Source of the DNA: Sphagnum magellanicum
Lineage: Eukaryota; Streptophyta; Sphagnopsida; Sphagnales; Sphagnaceae
Assembly: GCA_021904315.1 (NCBI GenBank)
Contig: CM038917.1
Location: 9,532,041-9,596,040 of the forward strand
Direction of reading: 5' to 3'
DNA length: 64,000 nucleotides
Below, in pieces: positions 22,847 to 35,500 of this stretch. The position numbers and the translations under genes were made by a program. The notes below the pieces were generated by a model. The model was given only the letters and a program-made list of their open reading frames with translations, had not been told where the DNA came from and searched no databases. The number at the start of each line of letters is the position of its first letter. The stretch's first letter is position 1.

Positions 22847-25800
22847 TTATCCTCTCCTCAAGCGACATCTTCCAGATGGAGCCGGTTTGTTAGGATACCG
22901 TTGGTGAAACCGATTAACTAAGTCTTGGGCATGAACTAGGTTTCTAGCAGGCTCCCAAGTAGCTTCAGAAGGAGGATAACCTCGCCAAAAGACAAGGTAC
23001 AGGAGCTTTCCACGAATCTTCTTGGAGTCCAAGACCTCTTGAACTTCAAACTCTTCTTGGCCTTCAATTTCGACTGGAGCTGGGGGTTCTTGATGACGTT
23101 TTGGGATCGGGTTTTCATGATAGGGCTCAAGCAGGGAGACATGGAAAACATTGTGGATTTTGAACTGGGGTGGAAGTTCTAACTGGCAAGCCACTATACC
23201 AACTAATTTGGCGATTTTGAAAGGTTCGAGGCGCTTGTAATCCAACTTGGCACATGGGCGAGTGGTAGCAATGTTCTTTCTGAAAAGCCAGACCTTGTCT
23301 CCAACCTTGAAGTTTGGATGGTCTTTGCGTCGACGGTCTGCTTGCTTCTTTTGCCACTCCTGTGTTAGCTTGAGTTCTGCCATAAGGTTCTGTTGAACCT
23401 GTCCAAGCCTCGTGGCCCTTTCTTCAGCCAAGGGGTTTATGGAGTCTCCAAGAATTTCAAGGCTGAACCTGGGATGAAAACCGTAATTGGCAAAGAATGG
23501 ACTGATCCCGGTCAATGCATGTGTTGTGTTGTTATAAGCAAACTCTGCTTGAGATAGTAGGTCCAGCCAGTCGTCATGTTAGTAGTTCAGAGTGCAGCGA
23601 AGGTATTACTCGAGTGTCTGGTTTGTCCGTTCGGTTTGTCCATTTGTCTCAAGGTGGAAAGCTGAAGATCGCCGAATGTCAACTCCAAGAAGCTCGAATA
23701 GACAATGCCAGAACTTGGATGCAAACTGAGGACTTCTGTCGGACACAATTTCCTCGGGGAGTCCATGCAGTCGGACGATCCCATCTAGAATTAACTGAGT
23801 TGTCTCTTCTACCGTGATTGACTTGGAACAAGGGGTGAAATGGGCCATGTTGGTGAGTCGATCGACCACAACCAATATTGAATTCTTGGTTCTGACAATA
23901 GGGAGGTCCATGATGAAGTCCATTGCAATAGATCCCCAAGGTCGGTTAGGAATCGACAGAGGCTGTAGGAGTCCAAACGGGCGATGTCTGGGAGACTTGG
24001 ATCGAGCACATGTATCACAAGACTTGACATATTCCCGTAGCAGCTTGTTCATTTTGGGCCACCAGTAAGTCCTTGACACTAGTTCGTGAGTCCGTGCTAT
24101 TCCAAAGTGACCCGCCAGGGTGTTGTCGTGACATTTTCTCAGGATTTTTAGGCGTATAGGTCCTTCGGGTACATAAATCAGGTTATTTCAAAGGAGAAGT
24201 TCGTCTTGCTGCTCAAACTGATCCAGGTCATCACGATTTGGGTTCCTTGGTCATTCCTGGAGTTCCTTCTTGATGTTGGTAGCCCAGGTGTCTTCTTCAG
24301 TTGCCATCTTGATGTCCCTGACAAGGTATGAGTCTGGGAGGGTGCTGATTGTTGCTACAACTCGAAATTGATCGAGGTTGAGTAAAGTCTGGTTCTGCTG
24401 ACCGTAGGCTTCATCCCCCGCTCGAAGTTCATATTCTGAACAACGAGATAACGCGTCAGCTTTCCCTTGCTGGGTGTCGGGTTGATACTGAATCTCAAAG
24501 TCGAAATTAGCTAGGAAGATAGACCAGCGTGCCTGGCAACGATTTAAGGTCCAAGTAGTTGTGAAATAAAGGAGATTCTTGTGATCTGTTAGAACTTGGA
24601 CTCGATGTTGAGCTCCGGCAAGATACGGTTTCCATTGCTCGAATGCCGTGATGATTGCCATGAGTTCCTTATCGTAGACCTGGTAGTTGATTTCGGCACT
24701 GGTTAACTTCCGTGAATAGAAAGCAACTGGATGTAGCAACCCATCTATTCCAAATTGAGATAGAATAGCTCCCAGGGCAAAATCTAAAGCGTCCGTTTCC
24801 ACAATGAATGGCTTGGCAGGATCGGGATGTATCAGGATGGGTGCAGAGGTGAATGCCATCTTGAGAGTATCAAAAGCAGCATGGGCCGTTGGGTTCCATG
24901 AGAAGGGCTTGTCTTTGCAAGTCAGGGTTATTAATGGTGTTGCGATCTTGGAGTAGCCTTTGATAAACCGACGATAGAAGTTGGCAAACCCCAGGAAGCG
25001 TTGAACGTCCTTGACCGAGGATGGAGTAGCCCAACATTGGATGGTCTCGACCTTTGACTTGTCCATGAAAATGCCATCTGGAGAGATCACATAGCCGAGG
25101 AACGCCACTGAAGATTTGTCAAATTCACATTTTTCCAACTTGGCGTATAAACCATGCTTTCGAAGCGTCGCAAGCACCAATCGTACATGTTTGTCGTGGA
25201 TTTCCTGGTCCTTGGAAAAGATTAAAATGTCATCCAAATAGACCACGACAAATTCGTCCATGTAATCCCGGAAGATATCATTCATCAGATGCTGAAAGAT
25301 TACAGGTGCATTGGTGAGGCCGAAAGGCATGACCGTGTATTCGAAATGGCCGTAGCGTGTGCGGAAAGCTATCTTCCATTCATCACCGGGACGAATCCTA
25401 AGTAAGTTGTAGGCTCCACAGAGGTCAAGCTTGGTGAAGATCTTCCCAGTACGTAGTCGATCCAGGAGACCTGAAATCAAGGGCAAGGGATATCGATTCT
25501 TTTTGGTTATCTTGTTGAGTCCACGATAATCCACATAGAATCGAAGGGAGCCATCCTTCTTCTTGACAAACAAAATTGGGGTGCCGGCTGGAGACTTGGA
25601 ATGTTGAATGAACCCCTTGGCAAGATTTTCAATAAGGTAATCACACAGGGCTTGGAGTTCCGATTCCGATAGGCCGTAGATAGGACCAAAGGGTGGTGAG
25701 TGTCCTTCTTCTAGATCAATCGGGCAGTCATATGGACTATGGGCGGGGAACTGATCAGCATTAATTTTTTCAAAAACATCAACAAAGTCCTTGTACTTCT

Positions 25801-26647
25801 CGGGAAGGTTGACAGGTGTTGGTTCTGATGGGGGGTTTGTGTTGTTGGCTAGGTTGACATGGATGGCGAAGACTTGAAGATTCTTAGCAGCCCAATAGAA
25901 AGGGATAGCTCTATCAACGAAGATCTGGACAGGGTTGGTTTTCTGAGCAAGATTTTTGACAAGGTTCTTGACAGGACAAGGTTTAGTTCTGACCAACTGG
26001 GGGTTCTTGACTGCAGGACTTGACATAACAGACTTGAGAAAACTGGAATTGGTTCCAACCCTTTTTGGGTTCTTGACCACAGGGTTCTTGGCAGGACTAG
26101 ACAAAGTGTTTTTCTGAACCTGGGGTTCTTGAAAGGTGCACCGTTGTGTGCTGAAGGTGAGGGTTCTAGACCGCCAATCAATGATAGGGTTGTGTGCTTC
26201 TAACCAAGGTAGACCAAGGATGATGGGATGGTGAGGGGTGGAGATGATGTTGAGAACAATCTTCTCCGTGTGCTTGCCGATACAGAGTTCTAGAGGGGTT
26301 GTCTCATGTGTGATTACACCAGAAGCAATGGTTCTCCCATCAATAACCTCTACCGGAACAGGGGTTGACTTCTTGATCACAGGGATGTTGTGTTGGATGA
26401 CAAATGTTTGGTTGATGAAAGAAGAGGTGGCGCCGGAGTCCACCAAAGCTGACACTTGTGGTATGTCTTCTGGAATACGAATGATGTCCACATACTGAGT
26501 GAAACTGGGACTGGGACCAACAGCGGAACAGGAGCCTTTGCAAAGGTGCTGTTGGGTGAGATCCAGTCGCACGCTCCTATTGTGACTGGATGTTCTTGTT
26601 TTCCAACTCTTGGGGAGTTTCCACAGCTTGTACTTGAAGTTTGACAA
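22847..26647 (-). pseudogene. Chromovirus pol: protease, RT, RNase H, integrase, chromodomain
   Basis: One frame spans the interval with internal stops at 24251-24253 (TGA), 24188-24190 (TGA), 23606-23608 (TAA) and 23579-23581 (TAA). Protease has DSGATSSF (about 26430). RT has KLDLCGAYN and the catalytic YLDDILIF (about 25230). RNase H has ETDALDFALGA (about 24790). The integrase zinc finger is in the stop-containing stretch (CHDNTLAGHFG, then CDTCARSK), followed by the core MDFIMDLP. The chromodomain near the end includes YLVFWRGYP and TWEPARNL; chromodomains guide integration to modified chromatin. Each stop is explained by one C-to-T or G-to-A change. Confidence 0.92.
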
Positions 26648-27473
26648 GCTTTTGAGGGCACTGACGAGTTATATGCCTTGGGTTGCCACAGTAAAGACAT
26701 AGATTGTTTGTCCTTCGGCGAAGTTTCTCGGCTTCTGTCAACGATTTAAACTTAGCTGTGTCGATCTGCATCGGAGCAGGTCCAAAAGAGGCAGGTCGGG
26801 CAACTGGTGTTGTTTGAGGAACTAAGGGGAGCGTAGTAGGCCGACTATTCCAAAGTTGGGCGTTGGAGGTGACTTTCTTTTCCTGGCGACGTTCGAACAG
26901 ACGATTATCGCACCGAATTGCCTGGGTGATAGCTTCACTGAAGGAAGAAAGGTCTGCGCGTGTTAACAAAAGATCTTGAACATCATCATGAAGCCCACAG
27001 CGAAACTGATCAATCAAAGCAGCTTCTCCCCAATTGACGTCGCAGGCAAACTACTTGAATTTTAAGGCGTAGACGATGGCCAAACGTGTCCCTTGCTGGA
27101 GGCGACGCAGCTTGTTGGCTGAAGTCCTGACCTTGTCACTGTCCCCAAACACTGCTTCAAATTCCGCCATAAAGGCGTTGAAATCTTGTAGGAGAGGGGA
27201 TGATGTTTCCAGGATGGGAGCAAACCATGCTGCAGCTGTCCCAGTGAATAGGGTTCCGATGAATCCTACACGAGTGGTGTCATCAAAATAACGACGGGGG
27301 TGTAGTTGCATGATCAGGCGTACTTGGCTAACAAAGCCTCGAAATTTGAGGCGTGTTCCATCAAACTTTTCTGACAGACTGATCTTGGGCTCTAGGCCGA
27401 CCATTGCAAGAGCAGGAAGTACTGGGGCAGGAGGTGGTGGCTGATTCTGTAGGCGGGTCACCGAGTCTGGTGT
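26577..27473 (-). pseudogene. Chromovirus gag, N-terminally truncated
   Basis: Gag forms the particle that packages element RNA. The frame holds a retrotransposon gag domain (FDGTRLKFRGFV, YALKFK), a TAG stop at 27051-27053 where Gln is likely, and a CCHC zinc knuckle CLYCGNPRHITRQC near 26690. There is no ATG at the start: the frame reads straight up into LTR sequence, so the true N-terminus was deleted. It ends with TAG at 26577, and pol is in the +1 frame relative to it with about 70 bp of overlap. Plant chromoviruses usually have one fused ORF, so an indel is more likely than programmed frameshifting. Confidence 0.88.
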
Positions 27474-27751
27474 TGATCTGCTAAAGGGTTGTTCCCCATA
27501 CTATCTCCTTTTATAACCCTGAACCATACTAGTCCCAAAATATCCTAGGCCATGATATTGCCAAAAGTATCCCAAAATATCCTAGGCCATGATATTGTAA
27601 AAAATATCCCAAAATATCCTAGGACATGACATTGCCAAAAGTATCCCAAGTATCCCAAAATATCCTAAGCCATGATATTGTAAAAAATATCCCAAAATAT
27701 CCTAGGACATGACATTGCCCAAAGTATCCCAAAATATCCTAGGCCATGACA
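27466..27751 (-). repeat. 5' LTR of the chromovirus, truncated
   Basis: It begins TGTCATGGCC at 27751 next to the target-site duplication and carries about six of the same 38-bp units as the 3' LTR. Homology to the 3' LTR stops after GATCAACACCAG (27477-27466); the remaining 60-70 bp, the primer-binding site and the leader are missing. Confidence 0.85.
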
Positions 27752-27756
27752 AATGC

Positions 27757-28519
27757 CTATTCATTACTCACATATACAACAATATTTTGTTTCTTCATAA
27801 TTGGGCTTTTGGGCATTTGACATTGGACAAACCATCACTTCAACTGAACAAACATATGATTTCAATATTACACATTACAACTAACAACAAAAAAAACTTG
27901 ACAAACCTCCAAAACAACAAAATTCTACCAACAAATCCAACCACACAAAATTAACAACTTCCCTCAAAGTCCAAAGACAAACCCCAAGGACAAATCAAGC
28001 CACAAATCAACACATGATTGACCAATAGGAAAAAAAATGGGTTCCAACATATGATTCTAACATAAAAAATTAAGATATAAATTTAACCTCTATTACAACA
28101 TATGACTCCAACAACATATGACTTGCAAAACAAAACCACGTTGACCTCCTAAAATCCTACACATGACAAAAAAAATTATGAAGGATAACAATTCCAACAT
28201 ATGAATGATAAATCTACCAAAAAAAATAAAATATGATTCCAAAACAAAACTAACTAAATTTACAAATGACCCATAGTTCCCAACCCTAATTGAACCCCCA
28301 TTGAAGACCATAAGGCCATTCGTAGTTCAGCCCATTTCATGATAAGAAATTCTAGCAAATGTGAAATAAGGAAACACACTACATTGCAACATTAAATGGG
28401 TCTTCAATTTTCGAATCCAACACTATAAATGCACCAAGAAAACAACACAATCAAAACTTTAGCACTAAAAAAATGTTAACAAAAGAAAACTACAATGATG
28501 AAAGCAAAAAAATTTAACC
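27757..28519. other. AT-rich spacer, nothing recognised
   Basis: The sequence is rich in A and CA motifs with many short frames. The repeated word CAACATATGA (for example near 28045, 28096 and 28196) is the only pattern noticed. Confidence 0.4.
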
Positions 28520-30380
28520 TAAAATCAAATGAAATCAAGCTTGAATTTTTTTCAAAGAAATATTATTCATCAATCAATTTGTTGTGATCTTCAATCATAA
28601 TAGAATCCCTTTCCAAAAATTTAGCCATGGCTTTAGGCTTCAAGGGTCCATCACACCCAACATGCATGTCAGTGGGCTATTCTTGATGATGAAGATGAAC
28701 CAATCTAGATTATCAATCCCAAGTGTAGATCATCTTAGATTAATGATGACACTTGCAACACTAAAAATTAGTTTTATTTTGATGTGCGATGCCACAATTC
28801 CAAAGGCTTAACAAACAAACAAACAAAAGACATGGGGAAATTACATTGCATGATTTGTGCACCAAACTAGAAGGTTTTCAATCTATGCTAATTGCATTTA
28901 CAACCATCGATATAATTGCAACTTATTCTTCAAGGTGGACATGATTACATCATCACAAGTGATGCAATCTACCCACAAAATAGGTCGTCATCTTCAACTA
29001 CCATTGGCTAATCTATTGTTACCCTAACATGGTTCAAATGAAAAAAAAATTATAATAAAATAAGACACACAATATTAATGTCGTAATATGTCACAATTTG
29101 AATGACATGTGCATTGCCCATGAAGTTTCATATAATCGTCATGTTTTTGAAATGGGGGTCAAACATGAAACAAAAATGTTATGGGCCTTGACTTTATTGT
29201 AAGTTAAAATAAACAATAAAATGGAATCAAAATATTGATGACTTGTGCCATCATCTTCAACTTAAATTCCTACAATTCTAAATAAAAATTCCCACAAATC
29301 AACGAATGATTTTGAGCTTGAACTCTAGCCACATTAGTTTTAATTGCAATACATAAGCTTGAAGCATTAAAAAATGCATATGATAATAATCAATAGCCTT
29401 GACTTTGGTTTCAAACACAGAGTTTCACAACAAGGAATACTATATTTGCAAATAGTAGCCCAAGTTTGAAATATTGACACCCTAGAAAACAAATGTAAAA
29501 CTTGTTGTTGTCCATATTGAATGGAAATAACATTTTGATATTCTAATGTTTCTTGGAATAAGATGATTTAAAGAAAATCATGTATTTACTAAAGTTCTCA
29601 ACATCTTGGTCACAACCTTATAATAACACAATATTTCTTCCATTCTTGCTTCCCCTTCCTAGATTTTTTTATTTGAGTAATTGTATTTTGCAACAATGAT
29701 TGAACTTTTTTCAAATTAACTTTCAAAAATCTAACACATATTTTAGTATCATTAATAGCATATTGGGTTGCCTTTGAAATGGCATGCCCAAAACATGACC
29801 CTAAAAATGGCCATGTTAGCTAAAAGGCAAAACAAAAAACCACAAAAGTTAATGTAGAAATCAAAGTGCTTGAATTAAACCTTTCATCTTTGACTTATGC
29901 AATCATGTTGTCAAATAAACCAAAAGAATATAACAAATTTTTTACCTAACTTGGCATGGTTACACCAATGGTTTTATGTACCTCAAAAATCCCAATTGTC
30001 AAATGGGACATGGGATTATGTGAAGTGTTGATGAAGCTCACAACCATAACAAAAGTATCAAAGCCCACACAAAACATCCAAAGGTCAAATGAACATGTAC
30101 AAGTAACATGAGATGCAAAGCTTGGGATGACATATTTTTTGTTTTTTCCACCATATATGGGAACACCTCAATCACTAGTGATTAGATGGAAATTGCACAC
30201 CCCCATCTTATCACAAAACCAAAAACCTTAGCCATGGATTTTCAACAAAAGACAATGATCAATAACCCTTTATAACATATAACACCAAGTCTTCCAAAAA
30301 TGCCTTTTGTCAAGGATTTGATTTGTTGTAAGGGTGATAGCTGTCAAAAAACTAGTATATGATTTGAGAAGGGAGGATAG
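28520..30380 (-). mobile_element. hAT-family transposase, decayed (RICESLEEPER/BED-type)
   Basis: Reading the minus strand across frames gives motifs in the order of a plant hAT transposase. SFDLWM is near 30080. Next come VVSFINTSHNPMSHLTIGIF and EVHKTIGVTM, then LLYSFGLFDNMIAxVKDERF (about 29880-30020). The C-terminal dimerisation region is near 28700-28850: HIKIKxIFSVASVIINLR, then STLGIDNLD, then FIIKN, then LKPK. Frameshifts and stops occur throughout and base composition has drifted to AT, so it is old and dead. Terminal inverted repeats and the 8-bp target duplication were not located, so the ends are approximate. Confidence 0.75.
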
Positions 30381-32084
30381 TTGTTTTCTTTTTGTAGTTT
30401 GTTTTTCACTTTGGGTTTCTACAACCTCCTAAAACAAAAAAAAATCCTTATTTCATGTACAAATTTGGATATTCATGACAAGCATGTTTTTGCAAAGTAC
30501 TTGTGTTATGGTTCTTGTTGTAGTTCACAAGCCCTTTATGTTTTCCCTAGGCATCAATGTGTTCCAATTGAATAAGGTGACACACAAAACATTGCATCAT
30601 TTGAAGACTAAAAATGTTCACTATTGCACCATTATTCACCACACAAAAAACTAAGTATGTTAATGATTAATGACTATGAGACCCCACACTTTAGTTGGCT
30701 AGTAGTTTTGGAATTAAAATCTCCCAAACTACATCAACATTGGATGTCACCTATGATTCAAAATTCAACTTCAAATTGAAACATAAAATCAATGTCATTT
30801 TTTTTATTGCATGAAATTGTTGTTATAGGTTGTGTAGCACTCATAAATGCCATTGTAAACATCATTATATGGGTTTTGTTCTATTAGTTGAAGCCTACAA
30901 AAAAAGGGACACAAAACTTACAACTATGGGAATTCAATGTCACCTTCTTCATCAAAAAGTGTTACTAGAAGTAACTATTACATGGCACTTGTGAATGCAA
31001 TAATTGAAAATGTGCAATGTGTATATGCCTTATCTACCCTACACCCACCCCCCCCACCCCGGTTTCTTCTTTTTTAATAGCTACCATCATCATGACCTCT
31101 TTCTTATGCTCCCTTTTATCTCTCACCACTACATCATAATGGAGTTTCAAGCTTGAGGAAGAGGAGCCTTGTTGAAATTTGTGGAGGAAAGGAGAAAAGC
31201 ACCTTGTAGATCCAAATGAATGAAGCATGTGAAGTTTATTTCTTGATTCTTCCTCCCTCTTCTTCTTTTATTTCCCCCTCTATCCTCACCCTCCTCATCC
31301 CCTTCAATTTCTTTCTACATTTTTTGTTCATTTTTTTGTCACTACACTACTTTTTTTTCTTTTTTTTTCATCTTTTGGTGTGTTTTTATTGCTATTACCT
31401 TACTCCATGAACTCCATGGAAAATCTCTATGGATAAAATGAAGTTCCATACCTTAAGTTGCAATACTCGCATGTGAGTCACAAAATATGAATTTATTGTA
31501 TGGGCTAATCCTATAATACCTACACATCCACTTTCATTCTTACATTTAGATGACATATATTGAATATCATGAAAGAAGAAGAAAATGAAAAAAAAATGAA
31601 GGAGAAGAAGAGGAATTTTTTTAAAAAGAAGAAAGAAAAGAAGTCAACCCAAAAAAAACCCTTGCAAAACAATAAAAATTCCCAAGAAAATGATTTAACA
31701 ATGAAAATATTCCATCGCCAAAAGCATTTGTCCCATTGTCAATTTAAATTCTAATTAACATTATAGAAGAATACTATAATCACTTCAACATTTTGTTGTC
31801 TATGATAAAAGTTTCCAATAGCATGTGGGTATTGTATTTTTTTACCCACCTTTCATTTAAGCCTCTACTTCGATGGTGGTTGATAATTTTGAAGTGCACC
31901 TGAAATGCAAGGATTAGAATATAACTTTATGAAATACATGCATTCAAGGTCCACCTTATATTTATCATCAAAGCATTAAAAGTTATTTTAGTGAAATATG
32001 CCAAGGTTTTTGTAACACCTACATGTGGCAACAACAACATCTAGTTTTTTTGCATTGGTTGATTTAATAGGTTTAAAGGCTAAT

Positions 32085-32530
32085 AGGTACATAGGTAGGT
32101 AGATGGGCCCATTCAGGTAGGTTCATGTTAGTGGGTAGAATGCTTGGTATGTATGATTGTTCAAGTAGGTAGGAAGTCAATCTATAAGTACTAGATTAGT
32201 AGTCGATAGGTAAGGTTGGTAAGTTGTAAGCATATAGTCATTAAGTAAGTAGGTTGATAGTTGATAGGTAGTCAAATAAGTAGTAGGTTAGTAGTTGTCA
32301 CTAGGTAATTGTGTAGGTTAGTATGAAAGGAAGGGGAGAAACTACCAAAAGTTTTTAAAAGGATAAATACAATTTGTTAAAAACTTTAAATAGATTATCT
32401 CATGTAACCAAGGATAGTTAACTAGGGGATAGGTATGAGATGAAAGAAATGGCCCCATCCACTGGACAAAATGGTGAATTAGTGCATTGGTGGGTGCTAG
32501 TTCATTATGACCAATGTATGGTGGATGAAA
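32085..32530. repeat. Dispersed repeat A, copy 1: GTAG-rich tract plus tail
   Basis: The tract at 32085-32335 is built from words like GTAGGTAGG, AAGTAGG and GATAGGTA. About 150 bp later comes GTGCATTGGTGGGTGCTAG followed by TTCATTATGACC. The same arrangement (GTAG-rich tract, then GTGCACCGGTGCGTGCTGG and TTCACTATGGCC) recurs at 48410-48690. This copy is more AT-rich, mostly through C-to-T and G-to-A differences. Confidence 0.55.
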
Positions 32531-35500
32531 TAATCCATAACACAATATTCCTTAAGTTCTAATCCTAAAATTTTCAAAATCACATAAGTTGATCAATATT
32601 TTTTTGTTTAAATTAACATGTGATATTTCCTAAATCAATATTCATATTACACTGAATGTGATGCCAAATCAAAAATTAAAATATTAACTTTTTGAGTTAA
32701 CTACTTCTATACGTTGACCAAGAAATGTTTTACCACTTTTCTGCATTGTGTCCTTATCACAATTTGAATTCCATCGTACAAAAGTTAAAAAGAACCTAGA
32801 GTCCATTGTGCTAAGATTAAACATTAAGTTTTGTAGAAAAAAATGAGTGCATGAAATGTTTTGATTCATTTAAATGAATTTAGATTCAAGCATGGTATTG
32901 TTTTAAAGACATAATCCATGTTTAAACATTTTGACGTAATTAAATTGAAATGTTTGAATGCAAATTAAATGATAGTTTTGATATTTAAACATATTATTGA
33001 TTTGGACAAATTCATTTATTTAGACATTTTGATGTAAATTAGTTTAAAGTATAAATAGAAATAAGATTGATGAAGGTACTTTAAACATTTTAATATAACA
33101 TTTTAACATTGGCTGAAGGACTTAAAAGGGGAAAATGGTTAGTCATTTTTATTACATATAGATCTTTGTCTAAATTTGAATTCAATAGATAGATTTAACT
33201 TTGGGTTATAATAAAATTGAACCTTGAATCTTTGGGTTCAATAAAATAATTACCATATATATACCTTTGAATATTGTGATTATTAATGATCATACTTGTC
33301 TTCCCTATTTAAGTAAGTTGATTTTAAATTAAATTTGGTCAAGTATTAGTCATAACACTTTATGTTGACAACAAAGGAGTTGACATTCATACCTTAATTT
33401 TGAATGGCTTGTAGTTTTCAATAACATACCATGCTATGGAAATGTTTTTTGGCAAAGCCTACTCTTTACTAACATTAGTTTTCATTTTATTGTTTTTCTT
33501 CATTTAACATTCAAATTTACATCTATATTTAAACTTAGATAATGAAATTAAACTCATGGGTCACTTTTGATATTTGTATAAAAGTATTATGTCATTGAAT
33601 GTTGTGATTAGTAACCATACTCGTATTACCAGCCGGTTGAATAGGTAGTTAAACCTAAGTTGAATTTATTTGAAGTGGATGACATAAAAAATAATGTATT
33701 GATAGATTAAATTTGATTGCATTCATAGTATTATATGTTGATAACCAAAACATTTCAATACCTTAATTTTCAACAAGATGATTTTTTGCAAAAAATTGTT
33801 TCAAATTCTTTGTTTTTAACAAAACCCGATCATGATTAATATTCTTTTCATTCATGACTTTTCATAAATTAAATTTTTTGACCATGGGTTTTCCCATCTA
33901 AAATTCAAATTCATAAACATTTTTTTATCAAAGTTAATGTATTAATAATTGATATTTAAGGTTGAGGAAATCCATAAAAAAAAGGTTAAACTTTTAAGGT
34001 TTGGTGTTCAAAAAAGTTACTAATATAAAAGTTGGGGTTTATGGTAATTCAAGAGTTAACTTTAAGTTCAAAGTAATTTATAGATTTAAACAAAATTCTA
34101 AATTTTAAATGAAAAAAGAACATGAACACAAATCTTCATGCGTGAAATTTTTGAAAAGAAAAATAATGTTGGTCAAAATTGGGGTTTATCATGTTCTTTT
34201 TTTTGAAATGGCATGTCATTGAAAACTACAAAACATTGAAGATTATGATACGAAACCTTTTGTTAAAAATATATTTAAAATGTTATGAGGTGATGCATAA
34301 TTATAAGGGATGATGAACAAGGGATTGAAGTTTTTGCTATTTCAAAAAAGGTTTAGTATGGTTGGGCCCAAAAGTGGAGCATGTAATATGGTTTAGTGTT
34401 TAGGGTGTAAATACACATCTAGGAGCCAAAAAAATGTCAAATAGTGGTGAAACCTATGAACTTTTTTACATATGTTTTTTCTTGACATTTTAAAGTTAGG
34501 TTAATCATTCCAAGTTGTGTTAAATGACTAATATGAATGTTGAGGAACTCAAATTAAAAATTCATTAAATTTAATTTTGAATTTTGGTTTTAATAAAAGA
34601 CATTTGAACTTGAATAGGAGTTGCATCAAATGTGGTTAATTTTGTAAAGGACTGGGTAAGGACTATTTTAATAAAGTAATTTTGATGGTAAAAAAATTTA
34701 TATGATAGTAACCTACTACCCACATTCAAAAAACACTCACAACTTAAAAGATATGGAATTTTAAATTTTTAAAATTTGAAGTATTTTTCAATTTTTCAAT
34801 TTTTCAAAAGTCCTTTACCACATGCAAATGGGGTGTAATGTGCATGACATACAAAACAAAGTTGTAGTGTATAATAGAAGAAATAAAACCTAAAGTATTT
34901 TGGTATGATTCAAAATTATGATAAATTTTCAAGATGAAATACAAAATCTAACAAAATTTACACATTTTGAAAAAATCATATTTATTAAAAAATGATTAAC
35001 ACAAAACATGTGATCTATTGAGGCAACTATATGTATTTTCAATAACAAGTTGCATAAGATTTCACTCAAAACTTGTTTTATACAAAAAAGTGAAAAATGA
35101 TTTAAAAAGACTCACATTTCTTTTTGCTAAAGTAACCTTGTTGGCTCCTTTGTGTATATTTGCACCCTTTAGTTAAAAGGCCTAGGGTTTGAAGTTGTTA
35201 ATAATGCATATATAAGGTAACAAAGCCTTCATGCAAATTGGAGTATTACCTATAATCAAGTTTTTTACAAGTTCCAAATAATGTTACATAGTTTACCGAT
35301 AATGAAAATTTCATTTATTGATTTTTTGAATTTTTTCCAAATATCACATTGGGTTGAATACATGGAATAATGTAGTGGATTGAATAGGTAGAATATTAGA
35401 CATGATGCCAAAAGGAAGATTCTAGGCCGTCATGTGGATCAAAAGATTTTGCCATTGTGCAAATATGTCTTATCTACACTAGGATTGGTGATAGAGAAGG

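Larger units (their letters stand above)
22492..27756 (-). mobile_element. Ty3/gypsy chromovirus, 5'-deleted and inactivated
   Basis: A long terminal repeat retrotransposon lies on the minus strand. Both ends are flanked by AATGC (22492-22496 and 27752-27756), the expected 5-bp target-site duplication. The domain order is gag with a zinc knuckle, protease, reverse transcriptase, RNase H, integrase and chromodomain, which defines a chromovirus. The 3' LTR is complete, while the 5' LTR breaks off and joins gag directly, removing R/U5, primer-binding site and gag start. At least five in-frame stops are present. Its coding part is much more GC-rich than the surrounding DNA, so it inserted after its AT-rich host region had already decayed. 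Confidence 0.93.

Noticed and set aside
25507..26700. Plus-strand and off-frame ORFs within the chromovirus
   Set aside because: They are shadows of gag and pol in other frames.
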